DNA of 64,000 bases from Microbacterium testaceum StLB037 (GTDB taxonomy: Bacteria; Actinomycetota; Actinomycetes; Actinomycetales; Microbacteriaceae): positions 124,001 to 188,000 of the forward strand of contig NZ_FNJN01000008.1 of the NCBI RefSeq assembly GCF_900104345.1, given 5' to 3'. Below, piece by piece: positions 40,001 through 47,226 of this stretch. The notes below the pieces were generated by a model, which saw nothing but the letters and a program-made list of their open reading frames with translations, was not told the origin of the DNA and did not search any database. Every line of letters starts with the position of its first letter. The stretch's first letter is position 1. Made by a program: the position numbers and the translations under genes.

Positions 40001-41873
40001 GGAACGCCAGGGTGACCGTGGCCGCGGAGCGGATCAGCAGTGTCTGCGGGCTCGCCGTCGCACCGCCACCGGAGGCGTCGTCGCGGGTGTACACGGCCCA
40101 GAGCGCGTGTCGGCCGACGCCGATGGTCTCGGCGGAGAGGAGGAAGGATGCCGCCCCCTCGGCCACCGCGACCGGCCCGGCGACGACGGTCTTGCCGGCC
40201 GCGTCGGAGGACAGCACGACCGTGCCCGGCTGATCGTCGGCGACGGAGACGACGGCGGTGAGCGCCGCGGCATCTTCCAGGGTCCAGTCGGAGCCCGAGC
40301 ACGCGGCCAGCGGGGCCTCCGGCGCGCAGGCCAGCGAGACCGCGACGACGTCGCCCGCGATCGTGAGAGTCTGCGTGATCGAGGTGCTGTCGGTGTAAGG
40401 AGAACTGCCGGTGAAGACCGCGGAGTAGTCGTAGGACGCCCCGCCCTTCAGACCCGGAACCTGCACGACGGCGGTGTCGGTGATGCCGTTGGGGATCGAT
40501 GCCTGCGTGAGCGGGATCGGACCGTAGGTCGCGCCGTCGACGGTGAAGGTGACGGTGCCCTGCGCGGTGCTCGGGGTGATCGCCCGCACCGTGGCCCGGA
40601 AGGTCGCGCTGCCGCGAACATCGGCATCCGGCTCCGCGCTGGCCGAGAGAACGGTGGAGCCGTCGAATTGCATCGCTCCCAGATCGCACCCCTGTGCGGG
40701 GCGGTGGCCGCCGCGCGCGTCGAGGCTCGGGCAGTCGATTCCCGTGCCGGCGACAACGTTCAGCTGCGCCCCGCCGAGCGGATAGACGGGGACGGCGCCG
40801 GTCTCATCGAAAGCCCCGAAGTACGACTGGCCGCGGTTCACGGTCGGCGAGCCGGGGCAGCTGCCGTCGCCCTGAGCGTGCGCGTTGTGGTCGCCCGACA
40901 GACGACCAGAGCAGGCGAGGGCGGGGGTATCGATCGCGTTCGTGCTGAACAGGGAGTTCCGCACCGTCGAGGTCGGCACCGCGCCCCCGTCGGTGCTGGT
41001 CGACGGGCTGCCCAGCGATCCGCCGTCGAAGTCGACGAAGGTCGAGTTGACGACCGTCATGCCGGCGTCGGCCCACACGTCCGCGCCTTGATTGCGCGTC
41101 TTGTCCCACTGGTCGGTGATCTTGTTGCGGCCGAACGTGGAGTTGACGATGGTCGTCGCACCCGTGGTGTAGATCGCCGCGCCACGCGAGCCCTCGGAAC
41201 CCAGCGAGAGAGTGTTGTCGAGGAAGGTGCTCGAGTCGACGGTCAGGTCGCGCGCGAACACGGCACCGGCGCTGAAGCCGCCCTGGTTGCCGCGGAAGAC
41301 CGTGCGCGTGAGGGTCGTGGACGTCATCGCGGCGATGAGCGCTCCGCCGGTGTACGTGTCGAAGCCGCCCCGCAGGGTGAGGTCGCTGATCGAGAGCGCC
41401 CAGTGATCGCTCGCGGCCCACAGCAGGCGCATCGTTCCGCCACCGTCGATCACGGCGCCGTTGCCGATGATGTCGAGAGTGCCGCTCGTGATCGCCGAGG
41501 TGCCCCCTCCGCCGGCTCCCCCGCCCGAGCCGGTCTCCTGCGACGGCGACTCGTCGGAGGACGGCGACTGCTCCGAGGTGGTCTGCGCCGACGTGACGAC
41601 GTTCGACGCGAGCTTCATGACGGCACTGCCGAGCTCGCCCGTCGACGATGCAGCGGGAGCCTCGGATGCCGAGGGCTCGGGCGAGGGCGCAGGTGTCTCC
41701 GAAGACGTGGGCGACGGGTCACCGCCCTCCGACGGATTCTCCGTCTGCACGGGAGCGGGGGGGCTCGGACGGGGTCGTCTCCGAAGGCGTCGTCTCGGAC
41801 GGGGCCGGCGTCGGGGTGGGGTGGTCCTCCCCCGTTCCCGGCTGTTCCTCTCCCCCGGTGCCGCCGGATCCAC
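34029..41873 (-). CDS. Giant surface protein: beta-helix, Ig-like and Cys-paired repeats (3' part of a split gene)
   Basis: 2614 codons are open. The true coding part begins at the C7 run (41757-41763), since the first 38 codons are an Arg-rich shadow. After a Ser/Pro/Glu linker (to about 120) come a right-handed beta-helix with choice-of-anchor features (NGAVIDGGG to CDLGAMQF, about 125-400) and roughly a dozen Ig-like Big_3_5 repeats (400-1655). Repeats with paired cysteines and F-x-W-x-G/GW words follow, resembling InlB-type repeats (1660-2375). The 240-residue Ala/Gly-rich C-terminus matches no domain I recognise and lacks an LPxTG sorting signal. Its size and repeats suggest adhesion or a surface layer. 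Confidence 0.8.
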   Translation of the reverse strand: MDPAAPGERNSRERGRTTPPRRRPRPRRRLRRRPRPSPPAPVQTENPSEGGDPSPTSSETPAPSPEPSASEAPAASSTGELGSAVMKLASNVVTSAQTTSEQSPSSDESPSQETGSGGGAGGGGTSAITSGTLDIIGNGAVIDGGGTMRLLWAASDHWALSISDLTLRGGFDTYTGGALIAAMTSTTLTRTVFRGNQGGFSAGAVFARDLTVDSSTFLDNTLSLGSEGSRGAAIYTTGATTIVNSTFGRNKITDQWDKTRNQGADVWADAGMTVVNSTFVDFDGGSLGSPSTSTDGGAVPTSTVRNSLFSTNAIDTPALACSGRLSGDHNAHAQGDGSCPGSPTVNRGQSYFGAFDETGAVPVYPLGGAQLNVVAGTGIDCPSLDARGGHRPAQGCDLGAMQFDGSTVLSASAEPDADVRGSATFRATVRAITPSTAQGTVTFTVDGATYGPIPLTQASIPNGITDTAVVQVPGLKGGASYDYSAVFTGSSPYTDSTSITQTLTIAGDVVAVSLACAPEAPLAACSGSDWTLEDAAALTAVVSVADDQPGTVVLSSDAAGKTVVAGPVAVAEGAASFLLSAETIGVGRHALWAVYTRDDASGGGATASPQTLLIRSAATVTLAFPAATAVYGDPVGAAATVTVSGQGPIPTGTVSVGGYTATLDAQGRAVVPGVRYGWGTDSFTATYFGDEVYGRAASESVGLHLTAAETTTAFDSSSPSSVTAGLPFTTTVVVDTLSPSTATPSGALTLLSDGVAVTAAKIGVVTASDARAVYTVVVPGDALAVGDHVLTAAFSSASGFSASVSAAHPVRVLSTATTTALQASSTAVHWEDSVSFTATVTTGGDARIPTGSVEFVRGSSVLGSVALAACATGSGCATATFTAPAGSLGVGGGAVTARYVGSPVFAGSASNAIDVTVARATPTLTVDAPGSIAYSAGASVEVTLAASGLSPETAIVTLRAVSADGATTSLGSLSLASGAARVRVGGALLPGAYTLVADFGGDEQFDPASTSRSLSVTAAPTSTTLDTDESRTLPWNSDLGVGVSVKNAAGDDRPDGVVIVTLTNIEVGRVALSSADDTGVAGERHVVVPVTFGAQIPSLAYSGALTASFEPTGPFGGSSARDATGSLAAQKITLTPRETQAAVTATAQLGGFVEAVATVSVPGSPAGFVARGAVRFVLTGPDGRDIGDETATLENGVAKLSSTRLGGIRTTSLGWYTVSVTYLGQPWDDRYVAPPGGSYAFDQAQLFAGAPTFALTAPAAVQVGSTLSVPVTMSGRVTPSGTIRIRSADNLLGDLGTTVPLENGSATATFPLPSALRNMDADYRFVIDYSGDDANTRSTSQEFTVRVTRVPTRVVLAPADQRPGATAVFSDTVTSYQVTVDAAGLQPTGFIQLTRNGKPFATGAVTATGTVRVSARTFAASSGTVEARFLPDEDRFAPSSAEIAQDWVAAPVVVTLDPGQPQAGRMSPVTVSVRYAHEANPLLLGDTLPTHAPQGSVVVNDGRGATCTAFVGPRDGDGDRTASGACDLAFGEGGYRVLTANYLGADNYAPGSGSAFVEFDRSEPTVSLAVGQNERWGGLTTVPVSWSVAGPRAAGDLGTIEIRRGDTVVCTAAVLSGTCQVTLPAYQRTTDDALFTLEYSGTTAWKPATVTRQGRIVACVPFAAPSSSPAGSANIELVTAPDCGGGAGYFESTPVFVRVTPGEKYDVDDVAVNGVSLGATTGQFVDPPVSIAGPNALRPMTVTATTSVRCVPVILSVQNYDGAVLPVDALRYDVRGKCGYTVKRTGDRVETTAAWDSDLTVSIDRSKLRSREQFVGWGDGAQLISGDGVRADSITVKVTPDTAFVSAAVGPKCYALPEIAQPIGGTITIDTPSNCYDRVTGTSAYRFGTTVVGTLKDAGAGAKTYFASWAGSTDRYSPISESTAPLGSRRFSFSVGDRPFTVGATYGTCVSLSTSMVGDLYRDAKVDIQTPGNCPAVGGTASSPWYLSGTAVTMEATGGSSGLTFLGWAGLPVKGSANAIAKVTAVLTQDTSAVAAYGKWQNCKRIDLSSQPAGALDVSLDFGPQGNPCDVPYKGVNARFYDQGTASGQELTVNATPISEAAKGATIVWASRSNTFTDVGNGPTAKEDRPSVNMWQEGSSLSQKFHGDSTVVARACEFASISARILSPSGAVLPDLYATNQVKGSPIEDYISTAPADCGVGGNPRYTRGGYAWLAGTDLQLRAAVDPEAFNVVSWEGDASGSGASPDAPVVLSGAGRTADGDYVHKRVTATLQAKCYTLSLPHDTQRLTVMTPPNCPGEEQTLPWLDDSMGPVAFTMTHPTTYRYLGGTDVVVRATTGGDPRFRHWTSGADSTSSEDGEYAGVHMSSDKTLVAYYSSTSISEDFKDFGDSFVMTMSTTAKVMTGFATAAAGAYVRSLTSVVGIAGVALSATADALTALNVSGKAVDGIRSAGQTINSVVDMLAAPFDCLTAYSAGGDDNMLFAMQSFIGGGIALGAGYGTQTKTVFGTSTRFTKMVNSVESALIAAEPALAGVSATGLAIKATVAASQAKAKAAKGGQTAAGVWTDKAGTNAFAACMQKKMAAGLDTLAYAVTFGDYTPSSDASWLKGLAPRTG

Positions 41874-43113
41874 CGCCGGTAGTCACCGTGTCGGGCTCGA
41901 AGCGCAGAGGAGCCGCCAGCGTGATCACCGAGGCACCCGAGATCGTGATCGTCGCCCGCGGCGCCCCCGACGCGGCGACGTCCGCCGCAGCGGCGAGAGC
42001 GGCGCGCAAGGTGCAGTCCCCGCCGCCCGCGAGACACGAAGCCTTCTGAGACGCGAGGGCCGTGGCATCCGTCGTGTCCGCCGCCGAGGTGACCGTGAAC
42101 GAGGTGACCGGGGTGACGGCATCCTGAGCGATCGCCGCGGAGCCCGTGGTCGCCGCCCCCAGGGGCAGGACCAGCGCCATCACCACGGCCGTCGCCACGC
42201 GCGCCATCACCGGCGAGGGCACCGGCGTCGTCGAGGGCACCACGGGCGATGCCATGGCGAAGATACGCCCCGACGGGCCCGCCGCACGACGATAGAGCGC
42301 GACGGCCACCACCAGAGGCAGCGGAGCGAGCACGAGCGGCACGACCCCCGACAGCAGAGCGCCGGAGGTGGCATCGAGCGTCTGCCCGAGCAGACCGGTC
42401 GCGGTCACGAGGGCGAGCGCGACGAGCACGCTCAGCAGCCACGCCCCGAGAACCTGCCAGCGACGACCGGCTGCCGCCTTCTCTGCGGCGATCACGGCCG
42501 CGCGCGGCCACGCCGGTTCCAGCACGGCGGCGGGCACGAGCAGCACCGCCGTGGGGAGCACGCGCCACAGCACCCCGAAGGGCACGGCGAGCACCAGCCA
42601 CAGGCGCCAGCGGGTGGCATCCGGTCGTCCGCTTCGACGGCGCATGAGGGAGCGGATGCCGAGGACTGCGAGCGCGAGAAGGCCCAGCACGCTCACGAAG
42701 GGGGCGCAGATGAAAGCGAGGGCGACGGCGAGGACGGAGATCCCCGCGGCGAGGAGAAGACGCGGGACGAAACGCACCCCTGTCACCACCGAGCGCCACA
42801 TCCGCGGGCGCTGACCCGCCAGCGAGGCGTCGACCAGGCGCGCGAGCGCCGCGATCGTGACGAGGACGAGGGGCGAACCCGCCAGGGCGACGATAGCCGA
42901 AGCGAGCACACCGACGGCGGCGATGCGAGGCTCGACCGTCGCCGGCGCCTCGGACACCCAGTCGTACAGGGCGGTGCCCTGGGCCGCGAGCGCGACGCCA
43001 AGGGCGAAGAAGACCACGGTCAGAGCGACGGCGAAGATCGCCTGAACCACCAGCAGCCTCCACCACGACGACGCGATGGCTCGACCGGAATCACGCAGGG
43101 CACCCAAGAGCAT
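41719..43113 (-). CDS. Membrane-anchored N-terminal part of the giant surface protein (5' part of a split gene)
   Basis: 464 codons. Residues 1-275 carry about six transmembrane helices with Arg-rich cytoplasmic loops. A further hydrophobic segment near 300-325 ends in AIAQDA. Then comes the start of a parallel beta-helix domain (TSFTVTSAADTTDA, a Cys pair at SCLAGGGDCTLRAALAAAAD) and a linker PTPTPAPSETTPSETTPSEP. This linker and helix start are completed only in the other frame beyond the C7 run. Reading six C instead of seven would give one protein of about 3,030 residues. As written, the frame ends after 14 out-of-frame codons. Divergent from a LuxR regulator. Confidence 0.8.
   Translation of the reverse strand: MLLGALRDSGRAIASSWWRLLVVQAIFAVALTVVFFALGVALAAQGTALYDWVSEAPATVEPRIAAVGVLASAIVALAGSPLVLVTIAALARLVDASLAGQRPRMWRSVVTGVRFVPRLLLAAGISVLAVALAFICAPFVSVLGLLALAVLGIRSLMRRRSGRPDATRWRLWLVLAVPFGVLWRVLPTAVLLVPAAVLEPAWPRAAVIAAEKAAAGRRWQVLGAWLLSVLVALALVTATGLLGQTLDATSGALLSGVVPLVLAPLPLVVAVALYRRAAGPSGRIFAMASPVVPSTTPVPSPVMARVATAVVMALVLPLGAATTGSAAIAQDAVTPVTSFTVTSAADTTDATALASQKASCLAGGGDCTLRAALAAAADVAASGAPRATITISGASVITLAAPLRFEPDTVTTGGGSGGTGGEEQPGTGEDHPTPTPAPSETTPSETTPSEPPRSRADGESVGGR
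41757..41763. other. Seven-base G/C run causing the frameshift in the giant gene
   Basis: Plus-strand GAGC-GGGGGGG-CTC. On the coding strand, GAG followed by seven C puts the ribosome in a frame that stops at 41719. With six C the linker continues as SEPPAPVQTENPSEG into the 2,576-codon downstream frame. Homopolymers of this kind change length by slipped-strand pairing, and are also common assembly errors. Confidence 0.75.
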
Positions 43114-43148
43114 GTGCTCATGTTCGCTGACGGCGGACTGTCAACCCC

Positions 43149-43165
43149 TAGGTGGAACCCACCTA
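43149..43165. promoter_or_regulatory. Palindrome in the spacer between the LuxR gene and the giant gene
   Basis: TAGGTGG-AAC-CCACCTA is a perfect 7-3-7 inverted repeat, 36 bases before the giant-gene start and 91 before the LuxR start. It is the best operator candidate for the divergent regulator in this 142-base spacer. Confidence 0.55.
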
Positions 43166-43255
43166 CTCATGCCGACACCACCCGACACGGCTCCAACGAC
43201 GTGAATCGGACAGGACTGCGCCGAGGGTCCTCACGCGCACGGCATACTGATCGAC

Positions 43256-45847
43256 GTGAAGAGCCCGGGTGCCCCCGACGGCGACCGGGTCGCCGCCCTC
43301 GCCGACCGTATCGAGGCCGGGCGGGGCCGCGCGTGGCTCATCGAGGGCGTGCCCGGCGCGGGCGCCACTCATCTGTCCGAGCACCTCGCCGATCGCCTCG
43401 GCGAGCGCGGGTTCGACGTCGTGCGCACCTTCGCGCTGCCCGAGCTCCGTGGCATCCCTCTCGCTGCTCTTCTTCCTCTGCTGCGGCTCGACCCGACTCG
43501 AGAAGCCGACGACGATCCCGCTCGCCGCCTGCAGCGCGTGACGGCGCGACTGGCCGGCACGGCGAAGACGACGGTTCTGGTGATCGATGCCGCCGCGTGG
43601 CTCGACGACGTGTCCGCGGCCGCGGTGCATCAACTCGTCCGGTCGTACGGGGTGCGGGTCCTGTTGACGGCGCGCGTCGGGCAGACGCTCCCCGCGCCCC
43701 TCCGTCGCCTCGGTGATGAGGGGCTTCTCGAGCGCATCGCGGTGCCCCCGCTCAGCGACGACGATGCCGTCGCGGTGATCGACCTGGCCGCGGGAGGCCG
43801 GGTCTCCCCGCCGAGCCTGGTCGCGTTCCTGGACCGCGTGGGCGCGCATCCGCTGTTCCTCAGCCTCCTCGTCGCGCAGTCCCTGCGCTCGGGACTGGCC
43901 CGGCAGACCCCGCTCGGGCTGGACCTGGGGCGGCCCTCACCGCCGAGCCGTCTGCGCGAGCTCGTCGCCGAGTGGGTCGAGCTCGCCGGAAGCGCTCGAG
44001 CGGAGGCGCTCGGACTGCTGGCGGTGTCGACGTCGCTTCCCCGGGACGTCCTCGCCGAAGCCGATGTCGCCGCCCTGGTCGAGGCAGGGCTCGCCGTCGG
44101 CACCCCCGATCGCGTGCGCATCGTCTCGCCGCTCGTGGGCGAGGTGATCTCGGACGGGATGCCACCCGCCCACCGCCGCGAGACCGCTGCGCACGCGTCC
44201 GCCCGACTCACCGGGTACGACGATCCCCGCAGTCGGCTCACCCGCATCACCCTCGCCAGCGACGGCGACACCCCGCCCGCGACGGAAGAGCTCGCCGCCG
44301 CCGCACGGACCTGCACCGCCCTGGGCTTCCACGCGCTCGCCGTCGACCTCGGCTCTCGTGCCCTCGCCCTCGCGGAGGAGCGGCGAGAACCGGTACCGAC
44401 CGACGCGGTCGTGCTGCGAGGAGAGTCCCTGTGGCTGCTCGGACGCCATGACGAAGCTGACCGGGCAATGGACCTCGCCGTCCGCGTCGCGCCCGATGAC
44501 GCCGCCCTGGCGCTGGCCGCATCGCGCGCCGGTTCGTACTGGTCGCTCCGGCGAGAGGACCCCGCGCGCGCCTACCGCGTGACGGGTGACGCCCTCGAGC
44601 GGATCACCGATCCCCAAGCAGCCGCGTTCCTGCGCACGAGCATGACCAAGTGGCAGATCATGCTCGGCGACCTGCCCCGCGAGACCCTGACCGGCGGTCG
44701 CCTGGGCACCGACGGAGCCGAGGCGGCGGTCGCGTCGCTCGACCCCATGCTGTCGGCCGTCCTGGCGGCCTGCCTGTCGGGCGACACGGTCGCCGCCCGC
44801 GCGGGGATCGCCGCCGGGCGCCCGCACGCGCAGGCGGCGCTCGCCGTCATCCGGCACGCCGCCGAACTGTTCGACTACGCGGAGGCCGTCGCCGATTGCG
44901 CGGACGCCAACCTCCCCGCCGCGCGCGAGGCGTTCCGCGAGCACGCGACGCACCGCCTCAGCGAGGCCGTGGGCATCTGGACGCTCGGCGCCTCGTGGAG
45001 TGCGTTCATGCAGGGGGATGCCGACGGCGCCCTGCTGCACGCCCGCGAGGCGACGTACGAGCTCGCGTGGCGGGACCTCCTCGCCTTCGAGGGGCTGGCC
45101 ATCGGCACGCGCGCGACGGTCGCCGCTTGGCTCGGGCGTCCCGCGGAGGCGCAGGAATGCCTGGACCGGCTCACCCCGGGCATGCGGGCTCTGGTCATCA
45201 CCGACCTCGAGGCGGCGCAAGCCGAATCGTGGCTCGCCTTCCGTGCGGGTGCGCCGTCACCGGCGGCCCCGGTGGAACGCGCCGTGGAAGCCGCCGAGGG
45301 ACGCCACCACGACTGGTGGCTCGCTCTCGCCGCCTTGAGCGCCATCCGCATGGGGCAGCCGTCCGCGGTCCTCGCGGTGCTGCGCCGGTTTCCGGCCCAC
45401 CACGCCGGCCCCTCGGTGCGCCTGTTCGTCGCATACGGAGAAGCCCTCGAGCAGGGGGATCCCACCGCGCTCGTCGCCGCAGCCCAGGGGCTCGAGACGG
45501 CCGGATACCTCGCCGCCGCCTACGACGCGGCCCGCCAGACGCTAGCGCTCGGAGCCCACCCCGACGCGGCGACCGCCGCCCGCCGCGCTCGCGTCATCGT
45601 CACCCGCGTCGGTGCGCTCCTGTCGCCCTCGCCGACGGCGCGCTCCGGCGTCGCCGACCTGCTCACGGCGCGCGAGTGGGCCGTCGCCAGCGCCGCGGCC
45701 ACCCGAGCACGCAATCGAGAGATCGCCGAGAGCCTGGGCCTGTCGCACCGCACGGTCGAGAACCACCTCGCCGCCGTCTATCGCAAGCTCGGCGTGAGCG
45801 GGCGCGACGAACTCCGCGAGGTCGTCACCGCCGCCGCGATCGCGTGA
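43256..45847 (+). CDS. Large LuxR-family (LAL-type) transcriptional regulator
   Basis: 863 residues in the usual LAL layout: an N-terminal AAA-like ATPase module, a long TPR-rich helical middle and a C-terminal LuxR HTH (about 795-855; LTAREWAVASAA, RNREIAESLGLSHRTVENHLAAVYRKL). The P-loop is degenerate: EGVPGAGATHL, with Ala-Thr-His where GKT/S is expected, so ATP binding may be lost. The Walker B-like TVLVIDAA remains. The GTG start lies 142 bases from the divergent giant surface gene, its likely target. Confidence 0.85.
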   Translation: MKSPGAPDGDRVAALADRIEAGRGRAWLIEGVPGAGATHLSEHLADRLGERGFDVVRTFALPELRGIPLAALLPLLRLDPTREADDDPARRLQRVTARLAGTAKTTVLVIDAAAWLDDVSAAAVHQLVRSYGVRVLLTARVGQTLPAPLRRLGDEGLLERIAVPPLSDDDAVAVIDLAAGGRVSPPSLVAFLDRVGAHPLFLSLLVAQSLRSGLARQTPLGLDLGRPSPPSRLRELVAEWVELAGSARAEALGLLAVSTSLPRDVLAEADVAALVEAGLAVGTPDRVRIVSPLVGEVISDGMPPAHRRETAAHASARLTGYDDPRSRLTRITLASDGDTPPATEELAAAARTCTALGFHALAVDLGSRALALAEERREPVPTDAVVLRGESLWLLGRHDEADRAMDLAVRVAPDDAALALAASRAGSYWSLRREDPARAYRVTGDALERITDPQAAAFLRTSMTKWQIMLGDLPRETLTGGRLGTDGAEAAVASLDPMLSAVLAACLSGDTVAARAGIAAGRPHAQAALAVIRHAAELFDYAEAVADCADANLPAAREAFREHATHRLSEAVGIWTLGASWSAFMQGDADGALLHAREATYELAWRDLLAFEGLAIGTRATVAAWLGRPAEAQECLDRLTPGMRALVITDLEAAQAESWLAFRAGAPSPAAPVERAVEAAEGRHHDWWLALAALSAIRMGQPSAVLAVLRRFPAHHAGPSVRLFVAYGEALEQGDPTALVAAAQGLETAGYLAAAYDAARQTLALGAHPDAATAARRARVIVTRVGALLSPSPTARSGVADLLTAREWAVASAAATRARNREIAESLGLSHRTVENHLAAVYRKLGVSGRDELREVVTAAAIA

Positions 45848-45901
45848 CCTCGCAGGTGCCCGCCCGCGGAGTGTGACGCGGCCGCCGACGGGCGTGGTCC
45901 G

Positions 45902-47077
45902 TCAGCCCCGCGTGCAGTTTCCGGATGCCACGGGAGCCGACAACGACCCCATCTGGGCCATCACGGGCTCGAGTTCGGCGGGGGTCATGGCGTAGCCGAC
46001 GTTGTCGTCGGTGTCGGATCGAGCGAAGACGATCCCCGCGACCTGACCGGACGTGGTCAGCAACGGGCCGCCCGAGTTGCCCGGCCGGACGATCCCGGCC
46101 AGGGCGTAGATGTCACGCGGGGCGGAGGAATCGTCGTAGATGTCGGGCACCGGAACCGTGCCCTCCGACAGGATCTGCGCGCTCCCCGAGGTGAAGGGGC
46201 CGCCACCCGGGTACCCCTGCACGACGGCGGGAGAACCGACGGCCAGCGTCTGCGCGATCGGCAGGGAGGCGGCATCCAACTGATCCACAGAGATCACCGC
46301 GATGTCGTCGACCGGGTCGAAGTACACCACGCGTCCCTCGCGCGCCGGACGACCCGGCAGTTCGACCAGCGGGGTGTCCACGCCCGCGACGACGTGGGCG
46401 TTCGTGACGACGCGGCCGTCGGCGACGACGAAGCCCGACCCGCTCGAGGTGATGCCGCAGGCGTAGGCGGTGCCCGAGATCCGCGCCACCGACTGCGCCG
46501 CCTGGGTCAGTGCGGGGTCGTCGAGGGCGATGCTCGGAGTCGTGGGGACCGGGCCGATCTGGATGAGCTCGCCCAGGCGAGGGATGCCGTCGGCGAAGAT
46601 CGTTCCGCGCAGGTCGGCGAGCGCTCCGCGCACGGGTGCCGGGGTGAGGTCGTCGATCGTGCGCACCACGGTCGAGGAGCCGAGCGCGGCGGAGACGACG
46701 GGCACGCCGACCGGGGTCAGGGAGCCGGCGACGAACGAGATGGTGAGGGCGGCGGCGGCCACGTTCACCACACCGCCGAGGAGGCGCTCGGGCACGCGCA
46801 GCTTGATGCGGTCGGCGCCGCGCCGGAAGAAATTGCCGACGGCGCTGCCGAGACCCGAGCCGATGACGAGCAGGGCGATGCCCGCGCCGATCATGGCGGG
46901 TCCTCGCCATGCGAGGTCGGTGACCCACTGCCCCACGAACGGAAGCACCCAGTAGGCGGCGACCGCCCCGAGCGCGAGCCCCGCGAAGAAGCCGATGGTG
47001 GCGAGGAAGCCCCGGGAGAGCCCCACGGCGAGTGCGACCGCCAGAAGGGCGATCAGGGCGATGTCGACGATCGGCAT
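45902..47077 (-). CDS. MarP-like membrane serine protease (CvpA plus trypsin-like domain)
   Basis: 391 residues. Four N-terminal helices (about 5-125) form a CvpA/colicin V production domain, followed by an extracytoplasmic trypsin-like domain. The triad is visible: His in TNAHVVAG (about 228), Asp in DDIAVISV (about 259) and Ser in PGNSGGPLL (about 334). Two cysteines (YACGI and GNCTRG) could form the disulphide that controls mycobacterial MarP (Rv3671c), which is needed for acid and oxidative stress survival. AGGAGG stands four bases before the ATG. Divergent from nrtR. Confidence 0.9.
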   Translation of the reverse strand: MPIVDIALIALLAVALAVGLSRGFLATIGFFAGLALGAVAAYWVLPFVGQWVTDLAWRGPAMIGAGIALLVIGSGLGSAVGNFFRRGADRIKLRVPERLLGGVVNVAAAALTISFVAGSLTPVGVPVVSAALGSSTVVRTIDDLTPAPVRGALADLRGTIFADGIPRLGELIQIGPVPTTPSIALDDPALTQAAQSVARISGTAYACGITSSGSGFVVADGRVVTNAHVVAGVDTPLVELPGRPAREGRVVYFDPVDDIAVISVDQLDAASLPIAQTLAVGSPAVVQGYPGGGPFTSGSAQILSEGTVPVPDIYDDSSAPRDIYALAGIVRPGNSGGPLLTTSGQVAGIVFARSDTDDNVGYAMTPAELEPVMAQMGSLSAPVASGNCTRG

Positions 47078-47135
47078 CCGACCTCCTGTGTTCGCTTCGA
47101 GGCTAGAACGCCCGTCTGAGAGAACCCTTTCGACG

Positions 47136-47171
47136 CGCGGGGCCGGGCGGGCCTGTGCGCCCGGCCCCGCG
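47136..47171. other. Perfect 14-bp hairpin in the marP/nrtR divergent spacer
   Basis: CGCGGGGCCGGGCG (47136-47149) and its exact reverse complement (47158-47171) flank an eight-base loop. Both neighbouring genes start, not end, here, so it is not a normal 3' terminator. It could be an operator, an attenuating leader fold or the end of a small RNA. Confidence 0.6.
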
Positions 47172-47226
47172 AATTCGCCCTTCGAGTCGGAATGACACTA
47201 AGATCGGTTCCGGAGATATGGTCACC

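Noticed and set aside
37392..41882. A 1,496-codon open frame on the plus strand opposite the giant surface gene.
   Set aside because: It is Arg/Gly/Asp-rich without domain features. It mirrors the GC-ending third codon positions of the real gene, an expected shadow at 70% G+C.
34029..43113. Programmed ribosomal frameshifting instead of a mutation in the giant gene.
   Set aside because: A +1 shift at CCC-CCC-C is possible in principle. However, I see no stimulatory stop codon or structure at the run; the nearest zero-frame stop is about 40 bases later.
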